Shown piece after piece: positions 54,274 through 64,000 of a stretch of 64,000 bases of DNA. Origin of the DNA: Orientallactaga sibirica (Eukaryota > Chordata > Mammalia > Rodentia > Dipodidae); the NCBI GenBank assembly GCA_036365145.1, contig JAEOAD010000029.1, forward strand, positions 23,833,501 through 23,897,500, written 5' to 3'. The position numbers were made by a program, and so were the translations under genes. Each line of letters starts with the position of its first letter. Positions within the stretch are counted from its first letter, which is position 1. The notes under the pieces are model-generated. The model saw nothing but the letters and a program-made list of their open reading frames with translations. It was not told the origin of the DNA and made no database searches.

Positions 54274-54421
54274 GCTCTTTATCTTATTTTTCCTAGTTCA
54301 AACATGGATAATTTCTTACATGGTATGAATGGGATCAGAACTTCCATTTTTGTACCATGTTCACCTTCTTGGCCACATTTGGAATAGTAACTAAGTAATC
54401 ACTTGCAATTTCTGAAATATG

Positions 54422-55589
54422 CAAATTCAGGCACTTCAAGTTGGCAGACTAGAGCTCCAGGAAAGAACTCAGCCAAGAATTGTGGGCTGCAACACTAACA
54501 GTTTCTAGTGGACTTCCACTGGGTGGGGCACAGTGGTGCACATTCAGAAATCTGTCCATTCCTATGCTTTTGGGAACCCTCCTATCCCTCATACTGTGAC
54601 ACTATGTTGTCTACCTAATTTGGACCATCTGAGGTCACACGGGCAGGAAAGTCCTGTGATCTGCTCTTCTCCACACATCCTACATTCACTTAGGGGAACA
54701 ACCCACTGAGAAGGTACACATAGTGCCAAAGCCAGGACCCATGCTTCAGCCCCACCCTATGCCACGCTTGTAGACACCCCACTAGTCCCCAGACAATTAA
54801 CTACCCCATGTGAGCCACTGTGAGTCCCACATACCCCTTGCAGCTCCTGTGAGCCCATGGGTCACCCACGCACCAAGTCACCTGGGCAAGCAGACCCCTA
54901 TGAATAGCACACACCATGCACAATTCCTATGCTCCCATGTGAGGCCTACATACCCTCATCCACCCCACATGCCCATGGGTTGCCCACACCCAGTGCCACC
55001 CCATGCTTAAGTCTCTACACACTTAGTTGCCCACAGCTGTCCCTGCTAGTCCCCCACAACCCATGCTGCTGGAATACATATGCCCCTACAATTCCCCCAC
55101 ACTCTGTGCTACCCGTACACACCCTTGTGGGTCCACCACACCAAGCACCTCCACCATGGACCCTCTAGTCACCCACACCCTATGCAACCCACATGCCCCT
55201 GGGAATTCCTCACATTCCTATGCATCAGTCACCCACACACTGTGCAACCCACGTGCACCAGGAGGAACAAGTGAGTCCTCTACAACCTGCTCAGCTAGGT
55301 ACAGTAAGGGAGCAGAGACAAAAGTTACTGCCCCTGAGCCCCACATGAAAAGGCACAGCTGTAATAAGGACCAAGAGATTCTGAACCTCCAACCACAGCT
55401 TTTGTTTCAGCCTCCAGCTCAGAGCTGCTGGTGCATGTGCATCTTTCACAACCTGCACATCCATGCATACAATGGCATCCCATGCCAATCCAGTTCACCC
55501 CAAAACAGAGCACTCACAGTAGATCCTACAAGGGCAAATATTTGTTTTCTCCTTAATAAAATAAGACTTTTACCCCAAGATGATGGGAG

Positions 55590-55635
<46 letters not shown>

Positions 55636-55680
55636 TGAAATAAAACAAACCAAGAGAACTCCACCCAGGTTGCCTCATTT
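54422..55680 (+). promoter_or_regulatory. L1 copy 2 5' UTR with CCCACATGCCC-rich block
   Basis: It begins CAAATTCAGGCACTTCAAGT then TGGCAGACTAGAGCTCCAGG, like many L1 5' ends. From about 54,730 to 55,265 the sequence is C-rich, built from irregular CCCACA/CATGCCC/CACCCACA units that leave overlapping ORFs (up to 203 codons) with P/T/H-rich translation and no motif. The ORF1-proximal part (AGATCCTACAAGGGCAAATA) matches copy 1 at 18,005-18,060. Confidence 0.6.
55592..55632. repeat. (CA)n microsatellite before L1 ORF1
   Basis: About twenty CA units between GATGGGAGAAA and GAATGAAATAAAAC, at the place where L1 copy 1 has an A run. Confidence 0.95.
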
Positions 55681-55859
55681 CACAATGGAAGTGTACAATG
55701 GAAACATGGAGGACCCAACAAATATAGAATCTCAAATGAAAACACAATAAGCTATGTGACCCTGAAAAAGTGAATCACTGAACTGGAAGCAACTCACCAA
55801 AAATTAACAATTGCATAAACAAAATGCAACAGAATCATTTCTTACAGCACAAAACTTTT

Positions 55860-56052
55860 TTTTTTATTATTATTTTTATTGACAACTTCTTTAATTGTAG
55901 ACAATATCCCATGTGATTTCCCTCCCCCCCCACTTTCCCTTTGAAACTTCACTCTCCATCATATCCTCTCCCCCTCAATCAGCCTCTTTTTTCAGTTTGA
56001 TGTCATTATTTTTCCTCCTATTATTATGGTCTTATTTAGATATTGTCAGGCA
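55860..56052 (-). mobile_element. 5'-truncated L1 3' end, antisense, inserted in L1 ORF1
   Basis: The complement reads TGCCTGACAATATCTAAATA, AATGACATCAAACTGAAAAA, GGGGAGAGGATATGATGGAG to GTTGTCAATAAAAATAATAA with the tail at the left, the same L1 end as at 25,232-25,430. The perfect 19-base duplication CTTACAGCACAAAACTTTT lies at 55,841-55,859 and 56,053-56,071. About 193 bases: an extreme 5' truncation. Confidence 0.95.
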
Positions 56053-56484
56053 CTTACAGCACAAAACTTTTGACACTAGGCTTAACTTAATTGAGAGAAA
56101 CCAGAGAATCCTGAAAAAAGAGAAAAAATGAATTGAATGTGAGTCAACAAATAAAGGATGTGGAACACTCTAAAATGATCAAACATGCAGATCACGAGTA
56201 CATCAGAAGGGAAAGAAATTCAGGCCAAAGGCATGGAGAATATATTCAACAAAATTATTGTAGAAAATTTACCTACTCTCTCAAAATAGAGTCCCATTCA
56301 GATACAAGAAGCTTCCAGAAGACCAAAAAGACGGGACCAAAGAAGAAACTCTCCAAGGTAAATCATAGTTAAAACTAAACAAAAAGAAAGAAAATACAAC
56401 TCATAATATACAAAAGTAAGCCATCAGAATTACCTCAGATTTTTCAATGGAAACCTGAGAGCCAGAAGGGCTTAGAATGGAGCA

Positions 56485-56523
<39 letters not shown>

Positions 56524-56646
56524 ATGGCTCCCAACCCAAACAACTGCACCAAGTAAAACTATTCCTCATAATAGGTGATGAAAGGAAACCTTTCCATGAT
56601 ATATTCCAAAACACAAAGCCAAACCTACAAAAACTACTTCAGGGAA

Positions 56647-57315
56647 TGTTGGACACTGCCAAGTCACAGGCTGGAGATTCAGGAGGTGGGCCTGAGCTGT
56701 CAAATGTAACAAGGGGCCCTAGGCTGCAGAGGTTGTAGCAGGCCTAGACCCCAGTAACCTCACTCTGGTCCCAGGGCCAGTAAAACTGGGGCTGCTCCCT
56801 CTTAGTGAGGTAGCAATGCACCTTACCCCAATAGCCTCACCATTAGATACCAAGGAGAGCATCCCTCCCCCAGGGCTGGGATGTCTGGACATTCTGATAG
56901 CCTTAGGTTTCCTTTTCCTCACAGCTCCATGACCTTGTGACCAGTTGCTCTAGGAAGCCCTTATATGGCAACAGTTAACTTCCTTCCTACAGCTGCAGCC
57001 CTCCTCTGCATGACCCATGTTATGTAGATTTCCTGCCACTGCTTAGACCATGTGAAACCCCCCCCCCCCAGTCCCTATATGCTTTGTTGCCATCAACAAA
57101 CAAGCAGCCTTTAAACCAACCAATCTCCTTGAGACCTGTGTCTCTTCTTACTCACAACTGCTTATAAGTCCATTTCCCTGTTGAATGAAAGAGCTGTTCT
57201 CTGAAGCTGTCTCCTGGGTATTCCTTCCCATCACACTTACCGCCACTCAAGACCCTGCCCCACCATTGCCTGGATGTCCTGGGGAACCATGGCCCCAGAG
57301 ACCCCAGGAACCACA
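56647..57315 (+). mobile_element. Solo class II ERV LTR in L1 ORF1
   Basis: Starts TGTTGGACACTGCC and ends GGAACCACA, parallel to the provirus LTR at 46,378-47,026 (TGTTGGGCATTG ... GGACCCACA). ACTGCTTATAAGTCCATTTC is the TATA-like element; the AATAAA is mutated to AATGAA near 57,184. Six-base duplication AGGGAA (56,641-56,646) and AGGGTA (57,316-57,321), one mismatch. Removing the LTR restores L1 continuity. Confidence 0.88.
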
Positions 57316-57444
57316 AGGGTATACTCGAAACAGAAGTCAAACAACCTCAAGAGCCAGAAAAGGAAGACCACAATAATCAACACGAGGACAGGCTTGAAAA
57401 CATACTAAGCCCAAGAAAGTACCAAGCTCCATATAGCTTCCAAC

Positions 57445-57990
57445 ATGGCAAGGATTAAATCAAAACTCACAGTCATAAACATAAATATTAATGGTCTTAA
57501 CTCACTCATTAGAAGACACAAATTAACAGGGTGCATCAGATGATGGGAAAGAGGATTCCTCATTCACTGCTGGTGGGAGTGCCAAGGAGTACAAGCACTT
57601 TGTAAATTAATATGGAAAATCCTTTAAAAAGATGAAAATAATAGTACCAACTGACCACGCTATTCTTCTAGTGGGCAACTTTCCTAAAGGCTTCACTCTT
57701 CATTGCAGAGACATTGGGTCCATGTTTACAGCTGTTCAATTCACAATAGCTAAGAACTGGAATTAATCCAGATGCCCATCATTTGACAAGTGAATAATAG
57801 TTGTGGTACATGTACACAATGGAATTCTACTCTGCAGTATGAAAAAAAAATGATGAAATAAAATGTGTAGTAAAATGGACAGAATTGGAACAGATTATAC
57901 TAAATGAACTTACACAAGCTCAGAAACACAAACACTGCATGTTCTTCCTCATCTATGTTTTTTAACCTGGAACAGCTTGAATTATAGGCA
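57445..57990 (+). pseudogene. L1 ORF2: start fused to C-terminus by internal deletion
   Basis: From the ATG at 57,445 about thirty codons match the endonuclease N-terminus (ININGLNSLIRRHKLTG). At about 57,538 the sequence jumps to the ORF2 C-terminal region: TCATTCACTGCTGGTGGGAG, ACATTGGGTCCATGTTTACA, CAATTCACAATAGCTAAGAA, ACAATGGAATTCTACTCTGC. The endonuclease remainder, reverse transcriptase and most downstream coding sequence are missing. Confidence 0.8.
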
Positions 57991-59320
57991 TACCAGACAG
58001 GCAACTTGAGAGAGACACTAGGGTAGGGTAGGGGAAGACACACAAAAGTAAATCCAAAATGAAATGGTCACATAAAAACCTTTCTCCTGAATAGTAGACT
58101 AAAAGGTATACCCTTCAGTAGGAATATGCTAGTGGGGAACCCATCTGGTATGAAGGACCTGGGAGAGGGTGGGATGAAGCCTAACCCTAAAACATTTGGC
58201 TCTGGCTTTTAACTTCCTTCATCAGAAATCAGTTAATACCCATATTGAGCTGCTAATCAGATCTATGAGGTTCCCAAAACAGGACAGACTTCTGTCATGT
58301 ACTTGATTACCCACATGGGTAATGTAATACCTTATTGCAGAAGCCTCCCCATGATGCTGACACAGAACATTGAGAGAATCAGCTCGAATCTAAAAGGAAG
58401 TCAGTTCCCAAGTGGTTAACTTGTATAGTGCTAGAAAGTACTGTAGGAACTGCTAGAGGAAAATGGTCATCATTTTGAGCAAACAGGGGACACGGCCATA
58501 GGAAAGCAACCAGCCTAACAAGATGTACACACCTGTGAAATGGTGCCACCAAGCCTAGGTGGATAACCAATTATTTTCTGATTGTTAAGAGATCCACTCA
58601 ATAGAAAGGAACCCAATGCTGAAACTGGGAACAAGTTAGAATCCTATGGAGACCAAGATTATGGACTCCATTGAGAAGCTCCCACTAGGTTTTGGTCAAA
58701 AGAGAGGCTACATCTATCCAAATTTCTCTAAATTAGCAATGTTTATTCCCTTTAACCTATGGTGATCTCACTCCCCATTGAAGAATGGGTTTTTATTTTT
58801 CAGAAGTCAGTGAGAATTGAGGAAAACCAAAATCTATCAACAAGATAAGAAAAGATAGTTGACTCCTTAGCAGGAGATGAACTACTCCTCATACTTCAGC
58901 CAGGGACCAGGTAAAATCACAGAGGAAATGGCTAGAAGAGCAAAAGTGCTCCTTCCACAGAAAGCCCAATAAGCTGCACCAGTTTGATGAAGACAGACAT
59001 TAAGGACAACCCATATCAAAGCAAAATCCAGAAGAGACTGAGAGCTCACCATTAAAGTATGTTAATACCCACCTACCAAACCTCAAGATATTTGCAGAAG
59101 AAAGGGGCAGAAAGATTGTGAAAGCCACATGGGGGAAGGAATATCCATAGGTATGCCCCCTCCCCACAATAATTGACTGCTACTGTCACAACTCACAACC
59201 CACAATTCCATGGTGAATACCCTCAGTGGAGTGGGGACAGGGAGGAAGGAAATGATGGTACCAACACATGAATTATCCATACAAAGATTATACTTAATAA
59301 AAATAAATAATTAAATAAAC
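57991..59320 (+). mobile_element. L1 copy 2 3' UTR
   Basis: The longest 3' UTR of this L1 family here and a reference for the fragments elsewhere: AGACTAAAAGGTATACCCTT, TTGAGCTGCTAATCAGATCT, CCAAAACAGGACAGACTTCT, AAGCTCCCACTAGGTTTTGG, ATGATGGTACCAACACATGA and CATACAAAGATTATACTTAA, then an (AAAT)n-like tail. Confidence 0.8.
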
Positions 59321-59405
59321 AAACATATATTCACAAGAAAATTTCCAAAATATGGGTCTGTGTGTATATGAGTGAGAGAGGTAGTATATACATGTATGTG
59401 TGTAT

Positions 59406-59747
59406 TGCAGTCAGTTTCACATTGCTGGCAGTATTCACCTGACCAAGAGCAGCTTGTAGGAAAAAAAAGTTTATTTTGGTTTATAGACTTGAGGGAAACT
59501 CCATGATGGCAGGGGAAAACGATGGCATGAGCAAAGGGTGGACATCACCCCCTGGCCAACATAAAATGGACAACAGGAACAGGAGAGTGTGCCAAACACT
59601 GGCAAGAGGTCACTGACTATAATACCCATGCCTGTCTCAAACAATACACCGCTTCAAGGAGACATTAATTCCCAAATCTCCATCAGCTGGTAAGCTAGCA
59701 TTCATAATACCTAAGTTTATGGGAGACACCTGAATCAAACCCCCACA
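59406..59747 (-). mobile_element. MT-like MaLR LTR, antisense
   Basis: On the minus strand it starts TGTGGGGGTTTGATTCAGGT and ends CAATGTGAAACTGACTGCA; CAAAATAAACTTTTTTTTCC holds the polyadenylation signal. About 342 bp and well preserved. No partner LTR is near, so it is a solo LTR. The (GT)n context on both sides hides the target duplication. Confidence 0.8.
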
Positions 59748-59829
59748 GTGTGTGTGCAAATGTGTGCTCTCCATGCACATGCCTGTGGAGCTGCATGGAA
59801 AATATCCTCTTTTCAATCATCTGTTCATT

Positions 59830-59975
59830 TCCTTAAGATAGGGTCTCTCCCTCATCCAGGAACTGTTGACTCTCAGCAATTCTCTGGTCTCAACAGCCAC
59901 TGTCCCCACCCTTGCCCACTGGTATTAAAGATATGTATGGCCATGTCCACCTTCTCACTTTGGATCTAGGCAGTT
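59830..59975 (-). mobile_element. B1/B4-like SINE relic
   Basis: AAGATAGGGTCTCTCCCTCA, TTGACTCTCAGCAATTCTCT and TGGTATTAAAGATATGTATG with GCCATGTCCACC have B1-like spacing on the minus strand. Similar to the relic at 940-1136. Confidence 0.4.
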
Positions 59976-59999
59976 GAACTTAGTGATTATTAATGATAG

Positions 60000-60850
60000 A
60001 GATTCTCATGTGGTAAATGTAGTGTGCAGACCCCCTGAGGAGGAAAAGGCAACCATAAGTTAGTTGTTCTCAATTAGGAATATTGGACTGTCCTATGGAT
60101 CCAGGAAGGAAAAGCCAAGTATGTCACTACACGCTTCAATACAAAAGACCTTCATGATAAGAAAGAAACAAAACCCCACAAAAATATTTTGGTTTCAAAT
60201 AAGGTTGGTGTTAAGTTTGAGGAATTCTTCCACTATGCTTTTAAGAGAGTTTGAAAAACTGCATTGGATAAGAATTATCATTGCAGAATTTCAAGCAAAA
60301 GATTAACATGGCAAGATCCTCCTCATTCCTGTCATCCCCCCAGGCCATCCTGAGCACTTCTGTAGAAGCAGTAGGCTTTGCATACTGTGCTGCCAAGTTT
60401 GCCTTTTTATAAAATGCCTTGGGTCTGCTCTGACCTTTTCTGCATGAAGAACAATCTTGCATTCCTAATTCTCTTAGATTCTTTCTTTAATCTAGGAAAA
60501 TGTTTTTCTCCATTAAGTATAAGATCAAGTATATCTTCTTGGTAAATTAATAGTTCTTTGACCACAGTGCTCATTCATTTGCTAATGCCCTAAAAGAAAA
60601 TGTGCATTTCTTAGATTCCATAAATCACATAGTGATGACTTTTTCACCACTTAAGTGGAGATATTAAGTTATCCGCAGTATCTTTGTCTTGTTCTGCAAA
60701 TATATATCCCTGGATATATTCAAGTGAGCCAGCTTAGTGCTTGAGAACAAAATATAATTAAGTAAATATTTTAGTAGTGGAAGAGAGATATTTAAATTTA
60801 AAAGAAGCAGAACTTCATGAGACTTATTTTAGGTATTTATAAATATATCA
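60000..60850. other. Unassigned AT-rich DNA
   Basis: No repeat or gene recognised. Overlapping plus- and minus-strand ORFs (60,064-60,306; 60,241-60,462) are short and without motifs. Confidence 0.4.
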
Positions 60851-60854
60851 TCAT

Positions 60855-60985
60855 GATATTAACATTAGCCCTTTAATACCAACATAACTTATATTTTGAA
60901 GATGAGGAAACCTAAACTTTGAAAAGCAGACATAGCATACTTATTCTACAAGTGAGGGATAAGTCTTGAATTTAAGACCCAAATT
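60855..60985 (-). mobile_element. MIR SINE, antisense
   Basis: ATTTTGAAGATGAGGAAACC, TAAACTTTGAAAAGCAGACA and GATAAGTCTTGAATTTAAGA with CCCAAATTTAGTG match the complement of MIR (TTTACAGATGAGGAAACTGAGG...GATTCGAACCCAG). Confidence 0.6.
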
Positions 60986-61059
60986 TAGTGGGTTTTGATC
61001 CTCACAGTTTTCTAATGTTTAAAGGGCTTTGGGTAATCACACTCTTTTGTTTGTTTTGT

Positions 61060-61215
61060 TCTATTTCATTTCATGAGACAGGGGCTCATTCATGTATCTC
61101 AACATGGCCTCATACCTTGCTATCTGTGCAGCACTATTGTTCAGGAGCCCAACTGGCCTGCCTCTACCTCCTGAGTGCTTTGATTGCAGACATGTACCAC
61201 CATGCCAAGTGGCTA
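61060..61215 (-). mobile_element. B1-like SINE, old
   Basis: TCATGAGACAGGGGCTCATT, CAACATGGCCTCATACCTTG, CCTGCCTCTACCTCCTGAGT, TTTGATTGCAGACATGTACC and ACCATGCCAAGTGGC are in B1 order on the minus strand. Confidence 0.65.
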
Positions 61216-61309
61216 CAAATACTTTAAAATTTTTGCTTCTATAGATACAAATATGGAGAAAGTCAGGAATCTGCCTGGAAGATCATAGATCTGCTCTAAA
61301 ATTTCAGAA

Positions 61310-62020
61310 CATAAAACCTGTGCAATCATCAACACAATTGACTTTAGAAAACACCTTTCATATTAACTATGATTCCCACTTCCCTTCCCACAGTAGGCAG
61401 CCACTAACCTATTTTATGACTCTATATTCAGTGAGTATTTCACCCAAATCAAATCATATGACACATGGGCTGTTTCCAGTATATTCTTTCACTCCACATA
61501 ATCTTTCACTGTTCAACATTTTATGTTGTGTATCAGTGCCTCCTTCCCTCTTAAAATTAAATATTATTACTTTATGAATAAGTCACATTAATTCTCTCCT
61601 CTCAGCTGTTGGTGGACACTTACATGATGCCTGTTGTTGGCTATTCTGGATAATGCTATGAACATTTGCTAACAAGTTGTGTGTGAAATATGACCTAACC
61701 TATTTTGCGTACACACCACCTGATATAACATTGTTAGCTCATATGATACCTCTTTGCTTAACCTTTTAAAGAACTACCACACTACTTATGAAGCTCCTAT
61801 GTCATTTTTGTATTCTTTCAAGAAATGTATGAGTATTTCAATTTATTCACATCCTCACCAAAACTTGAATATAACCATTCTAATGTAAATGAACTAATAT
61901 TTTATTTTAGCTTACGTTTTTACTAATCATGCTGGGCAGTTGTAGATGTGTTTAGTGGATATCTTCAAATGTTTATTGAATATTTATATCTCTTGTTTGA
62001 CTTATACTTTGTTTTTATGT
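61310..62020 (-). mobile_element. Old L1 3' region, antisense
   Basis: CAGTAGGCAGCCACTAACCT, TGTTGGTGGACACTTACATG, TTGGCTATTCTGGATAATGC, AACTACCACACTACTTATGA, TTCACATCCTCACCAAAACT and GATATCTTCAAATGTTTATT follow the antisense of an ancient L1 ORF2 end and 3' UTR. Confidence 0.65.
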
Positions 62021-64000
62021 TTTATATGAGCCAACACACTTAGATGGTAAGGTATGCCTGGTAAATAGTGCTGTATAAATAAAAATAATTATTATATTTT
62101 CTCCTGCTTTCTCAAATAACATTTTTTCACTTTAATACTTATGTTAAATCTTTAAAAGTGTTTCAAGTTTTAAGAGCTGATAATTAGAAATTAAAACTGC
62201 ATGTACATACATTTAATCTTTGTTTATTTTGATGTACTCAATTTTAAGATTTATTAACTCTACCACATACACATAAACAGCAACTGAACACAGACATAAA
62301 TAGTAATTTATAACCTCTAGATTCAATTAAGAAATTATGTTGTGAAATTTTATTTCATTGCTTGACAGGTTGAAGGAAAAAAATGTGTCACTCACATCAT
62401 CTGTGGTACTCATTATCCACAAAAGCCTATTGAAAATTTCAACTCATCCAATTTTGAAGATTTCTGGGGAATGGTGTAATATATAAAAGATTAATGTTAA
62501 AAAGCTTCCTTTGTTTGCTTAATATGTACCTGGTATTAAGCTTATTAAGCTAAGTCCTTCACTTCAGTTTTATAGTTAATATTTATAAATTCCCTATTTT
62601 TATAGTCAACATAATTGAGATTCAGTGGTATATGTTCAATAGTTCTATATAACACAAGCTTTGCATGGGGAGCTAAGGATTTTTATTAAGACTGTTTTAT
62701 TCAAGTATCTAGTCATAGCCCATTCTCACCAATGAACATGTCCTGGTTCTATTGGGCTTATTTAGTTTAGCCTGTTCACAATGTGCCTGAAAGTTGAGAC
62801 AATATTTTCTATTTATTTGTAATTATATCCCAATCTATTGGGCCTTCATTTCTTCTAACAATTCAACTATTCTTGGACTAGTCAAATTCAAATTCTATGA
62901 TATAGATTTTCCTGTACAAATAATTTTACTCCCAATAATTGTCTATTTATTTAATAAAACATTCACTGAGAATTTTACTCAATATGGGGTGTGAATAAAG
63001 AGAAATTAACCATGGCAAACACACTGGTATAACATAAGCTTATAAGTACCATGAAATTTAAGATAATATATTATTACAAGAATACTAGAATAAAGTACAA
63101 GTTCAAAAATATTTTATCTTAATGAACATGAAAATCTGTTCATTTGTATCAATCAGTCTTTTCCTAGTGAGTCAGAGAAAGTAGTTGAAATAAATTCACT
63201 TGAAATATGTTTTATATTGTATGCGTGTAATTCATATGTATTATCTACTGATGAAACAGGGGTTAATACTGATGTATTTGAGTTCAACATGAGAGGATAT
63301 ATTTGTGACCAAGAATAACACAAATTGGGAAAATCATGTAAAGAAATGCTCAGAAGCGGGTAATGTGGTATCTTGTGTAGGTTTGAATGAATGCATGCAG
63401 AAAATAGAAATGAAGAGAAAAAAATGAAGAAGTTGTCCAGGAATAATTAAAGAATGATATTTTGTAGTAGTTCTAGAAGGATGAGCTTTATCCTAAGGGT
63501 AAAAAAAATGATTGCTGAATGTTTTAAGTAAACAACTCTTTAGCAAGATGATTAACAAATAATCACAGCAACCCTATAGTGGATAGATTGAAATGGTTAA
63601 ATTATTCAGGAGAGGAAACTGGATAGTAATTGTATATGTCTGTACTAGATGGAATAACAACAAATCATACACTGAGGGGCAATTGACTATTTCTCAAGTT
63701 CTTGAGGACAGGAAGCACAAGATTAATACACTGGCAAACCCTGTTCTTGCTAAGGCCCTTAATTTTAAGTTTCAAATGGCTGCCTTCTTACTGAGTCCTT
63801 GCATAAATGAAAGATGAAACTTGGATCACTTTCCTCTCTTATATCTCCTTATATCCTTTCATATTAGTACTAGTTTATTCACTCTATAAAATATAATTAA
63901 AGGGGAGATAACCACCAAAAAATAAATTAAAAAAATCTATGAACCCAGCCTTACTCTGAAACCCAAAACAAATACTCAGAAAAAAAAAAAACTATAGAAT
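62021..64000. other. AT-rich DNA, largely unique
   Basis: No gene recognised. A weak antisense MIR-like segment (ACAGCAACCCTATAGTGGAT then CAGGAGAGGAAACTGGATAG) lies at about 63,565-63,650. Short ORFs at 62,794-62,994 and 63,593-63,817 show no motif. Confidence 0.45.

Larger units (their letters stand above)
55685..57420 (+). pseudogene. L1 ORF1 pseudogene (copy 2)
   Basis: Homologous to ORF1 of copy 1: TCACTGAACTGGAAGCAACT, then past an insertion GAAATTCAGGCCAAAGGCAT, CATTCAGATACAAGAAGCTT, AATTACCTCAGATTTTTCAA and CAAAGCCAAACCTACAAAAA. A 34-base A run at about 56,488-56,521 lies where copy 1 has only an A-rich stretch. A solo LTR splits the last part. Stops in all frames. Confidence 0.75.
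54422..59339 (+). mobile_element. L1 copy 2: 5' end preserved, internally deleted, with nested insertions
   Basis: A long LINE-1 insertion: 5' UTR (54,422-55,680), broken ORF1 (55,685-57,420), short ORF2 start joined to ORF2 C-terminus (57,445-57,990) and 3' UTR (to about 59,320). The fifteen-base near repeat AATTTCTGAAATATG (54,407-54,421) and AATTTCCAAAATATG (59,340-59,354) is a plausible target duplication. Two later insertions, an antisense L1 3' end and a solo ERV LTR, lie in ORF1. Inactive. Confidence 0.78.

Noticed and set aside
55027..55638. 203-codon ORF, longest in the window, P/T/H-rich
   Set aside because: It lies in the C-rich L1 5' UTR and ends in the (CA)n repeat coding HTHTHT. 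Overlapping frames are also open, showing a compositional effect; no domain is visible.

Overview
This is nuclear DNA from a rodent, almost certainly an intergenic or large-intron block. I find no exon-intron gene, tRNA, rRNA or conserved cellular open reading frame that I would defend. Nearly all interpretable sequence is transposon-derived. The repeat mix indicates the lineage: many B2-superfamily SINEs (each with a tRNA-like head starting GGGCTGGAGAGATGGCTTAG, a CT-rich segment and an A-rich or AAATAA tail), 7SL-derived B1 elements, B4/ID-like composites, and MT/ORR-like MaLR LTRs. The B2-like consensus is not the mouse/rat one and, from memory, fits the DIP-type SINEs of dipodoid rodents (jerboas, jumping mice). 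That taxonomic call is inference.

Layout. 0-7 kb: SINEs, B1 copies, young L1 3' ends and an old antisense L1 (4.4-6.06 kb) interrupted by a younger L1 3' end that itself carries a SINE. 7-13 kb: mostly unique AT-rich sequence with a decayed MER5A-like element and an antisense LTR. 13-20.2 kb: SINEs, two L1 3' UTRs, an MLT/MST-like LTR, then L1 copy 1 (17.14-20.15 kb) with about 200-bp tandem promoter monomers, a broken ORF1, the start of ORF2 (endonuclease) and a direct jump into the 3' UTR. 20.2-23.3 kb: mostly unique. 23.37-26.49 kb: a MaLR provirus with both LTRs, a PBS and a 5-bp target duplication. 28.05-29.99 kb: an L1 whose 5' part is inverted (twin-priming signature). 30.4-32.7 kb: old L1 ORF2 fragments split by four SINEs. 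33.7-36.1 kb: unique sequence with MIR relics.

37.4-40.35 kb: a second MaLR with an unexplained insert in its 3' LTR. 41.2-42.3 kb: old L1 3' end carrying a SINE and an antisense LTR. 43.2-44.9 kb: old L1 with a second inversion. 46.38-49.69 kb: truncated class II (beta-like, ERVK-type) provirus with 5' LTR, broken gag with two zinc knuckles, protease tail and a stub of reverse transcriptase. 54.42-59.34 kb: L1 copy 2, with 5' end and target duplication preserved, containing an antisense L1 3' end and a solo LTR from the same ERV family as the 46-kb provirus. 59.4-64 kb: MT-like LTR, MIR, B1-like element, old antisense L1 and unique AT-rich sequence.

No new biological system is evident. The informative content is retrotransposon structure: two internally deleted L1 copies with different 5' promoter modules but a shared ORF1-proximal leader, two L1 inversions, three SINE subfamily types (one with a diagnostic internal 16-bp duplication), and nested insertions with readable target-site duplications that give relative ages. 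Repeat family names come from recognition of sequence, not from a database search; boundaries without a stated target duplication are approximate.
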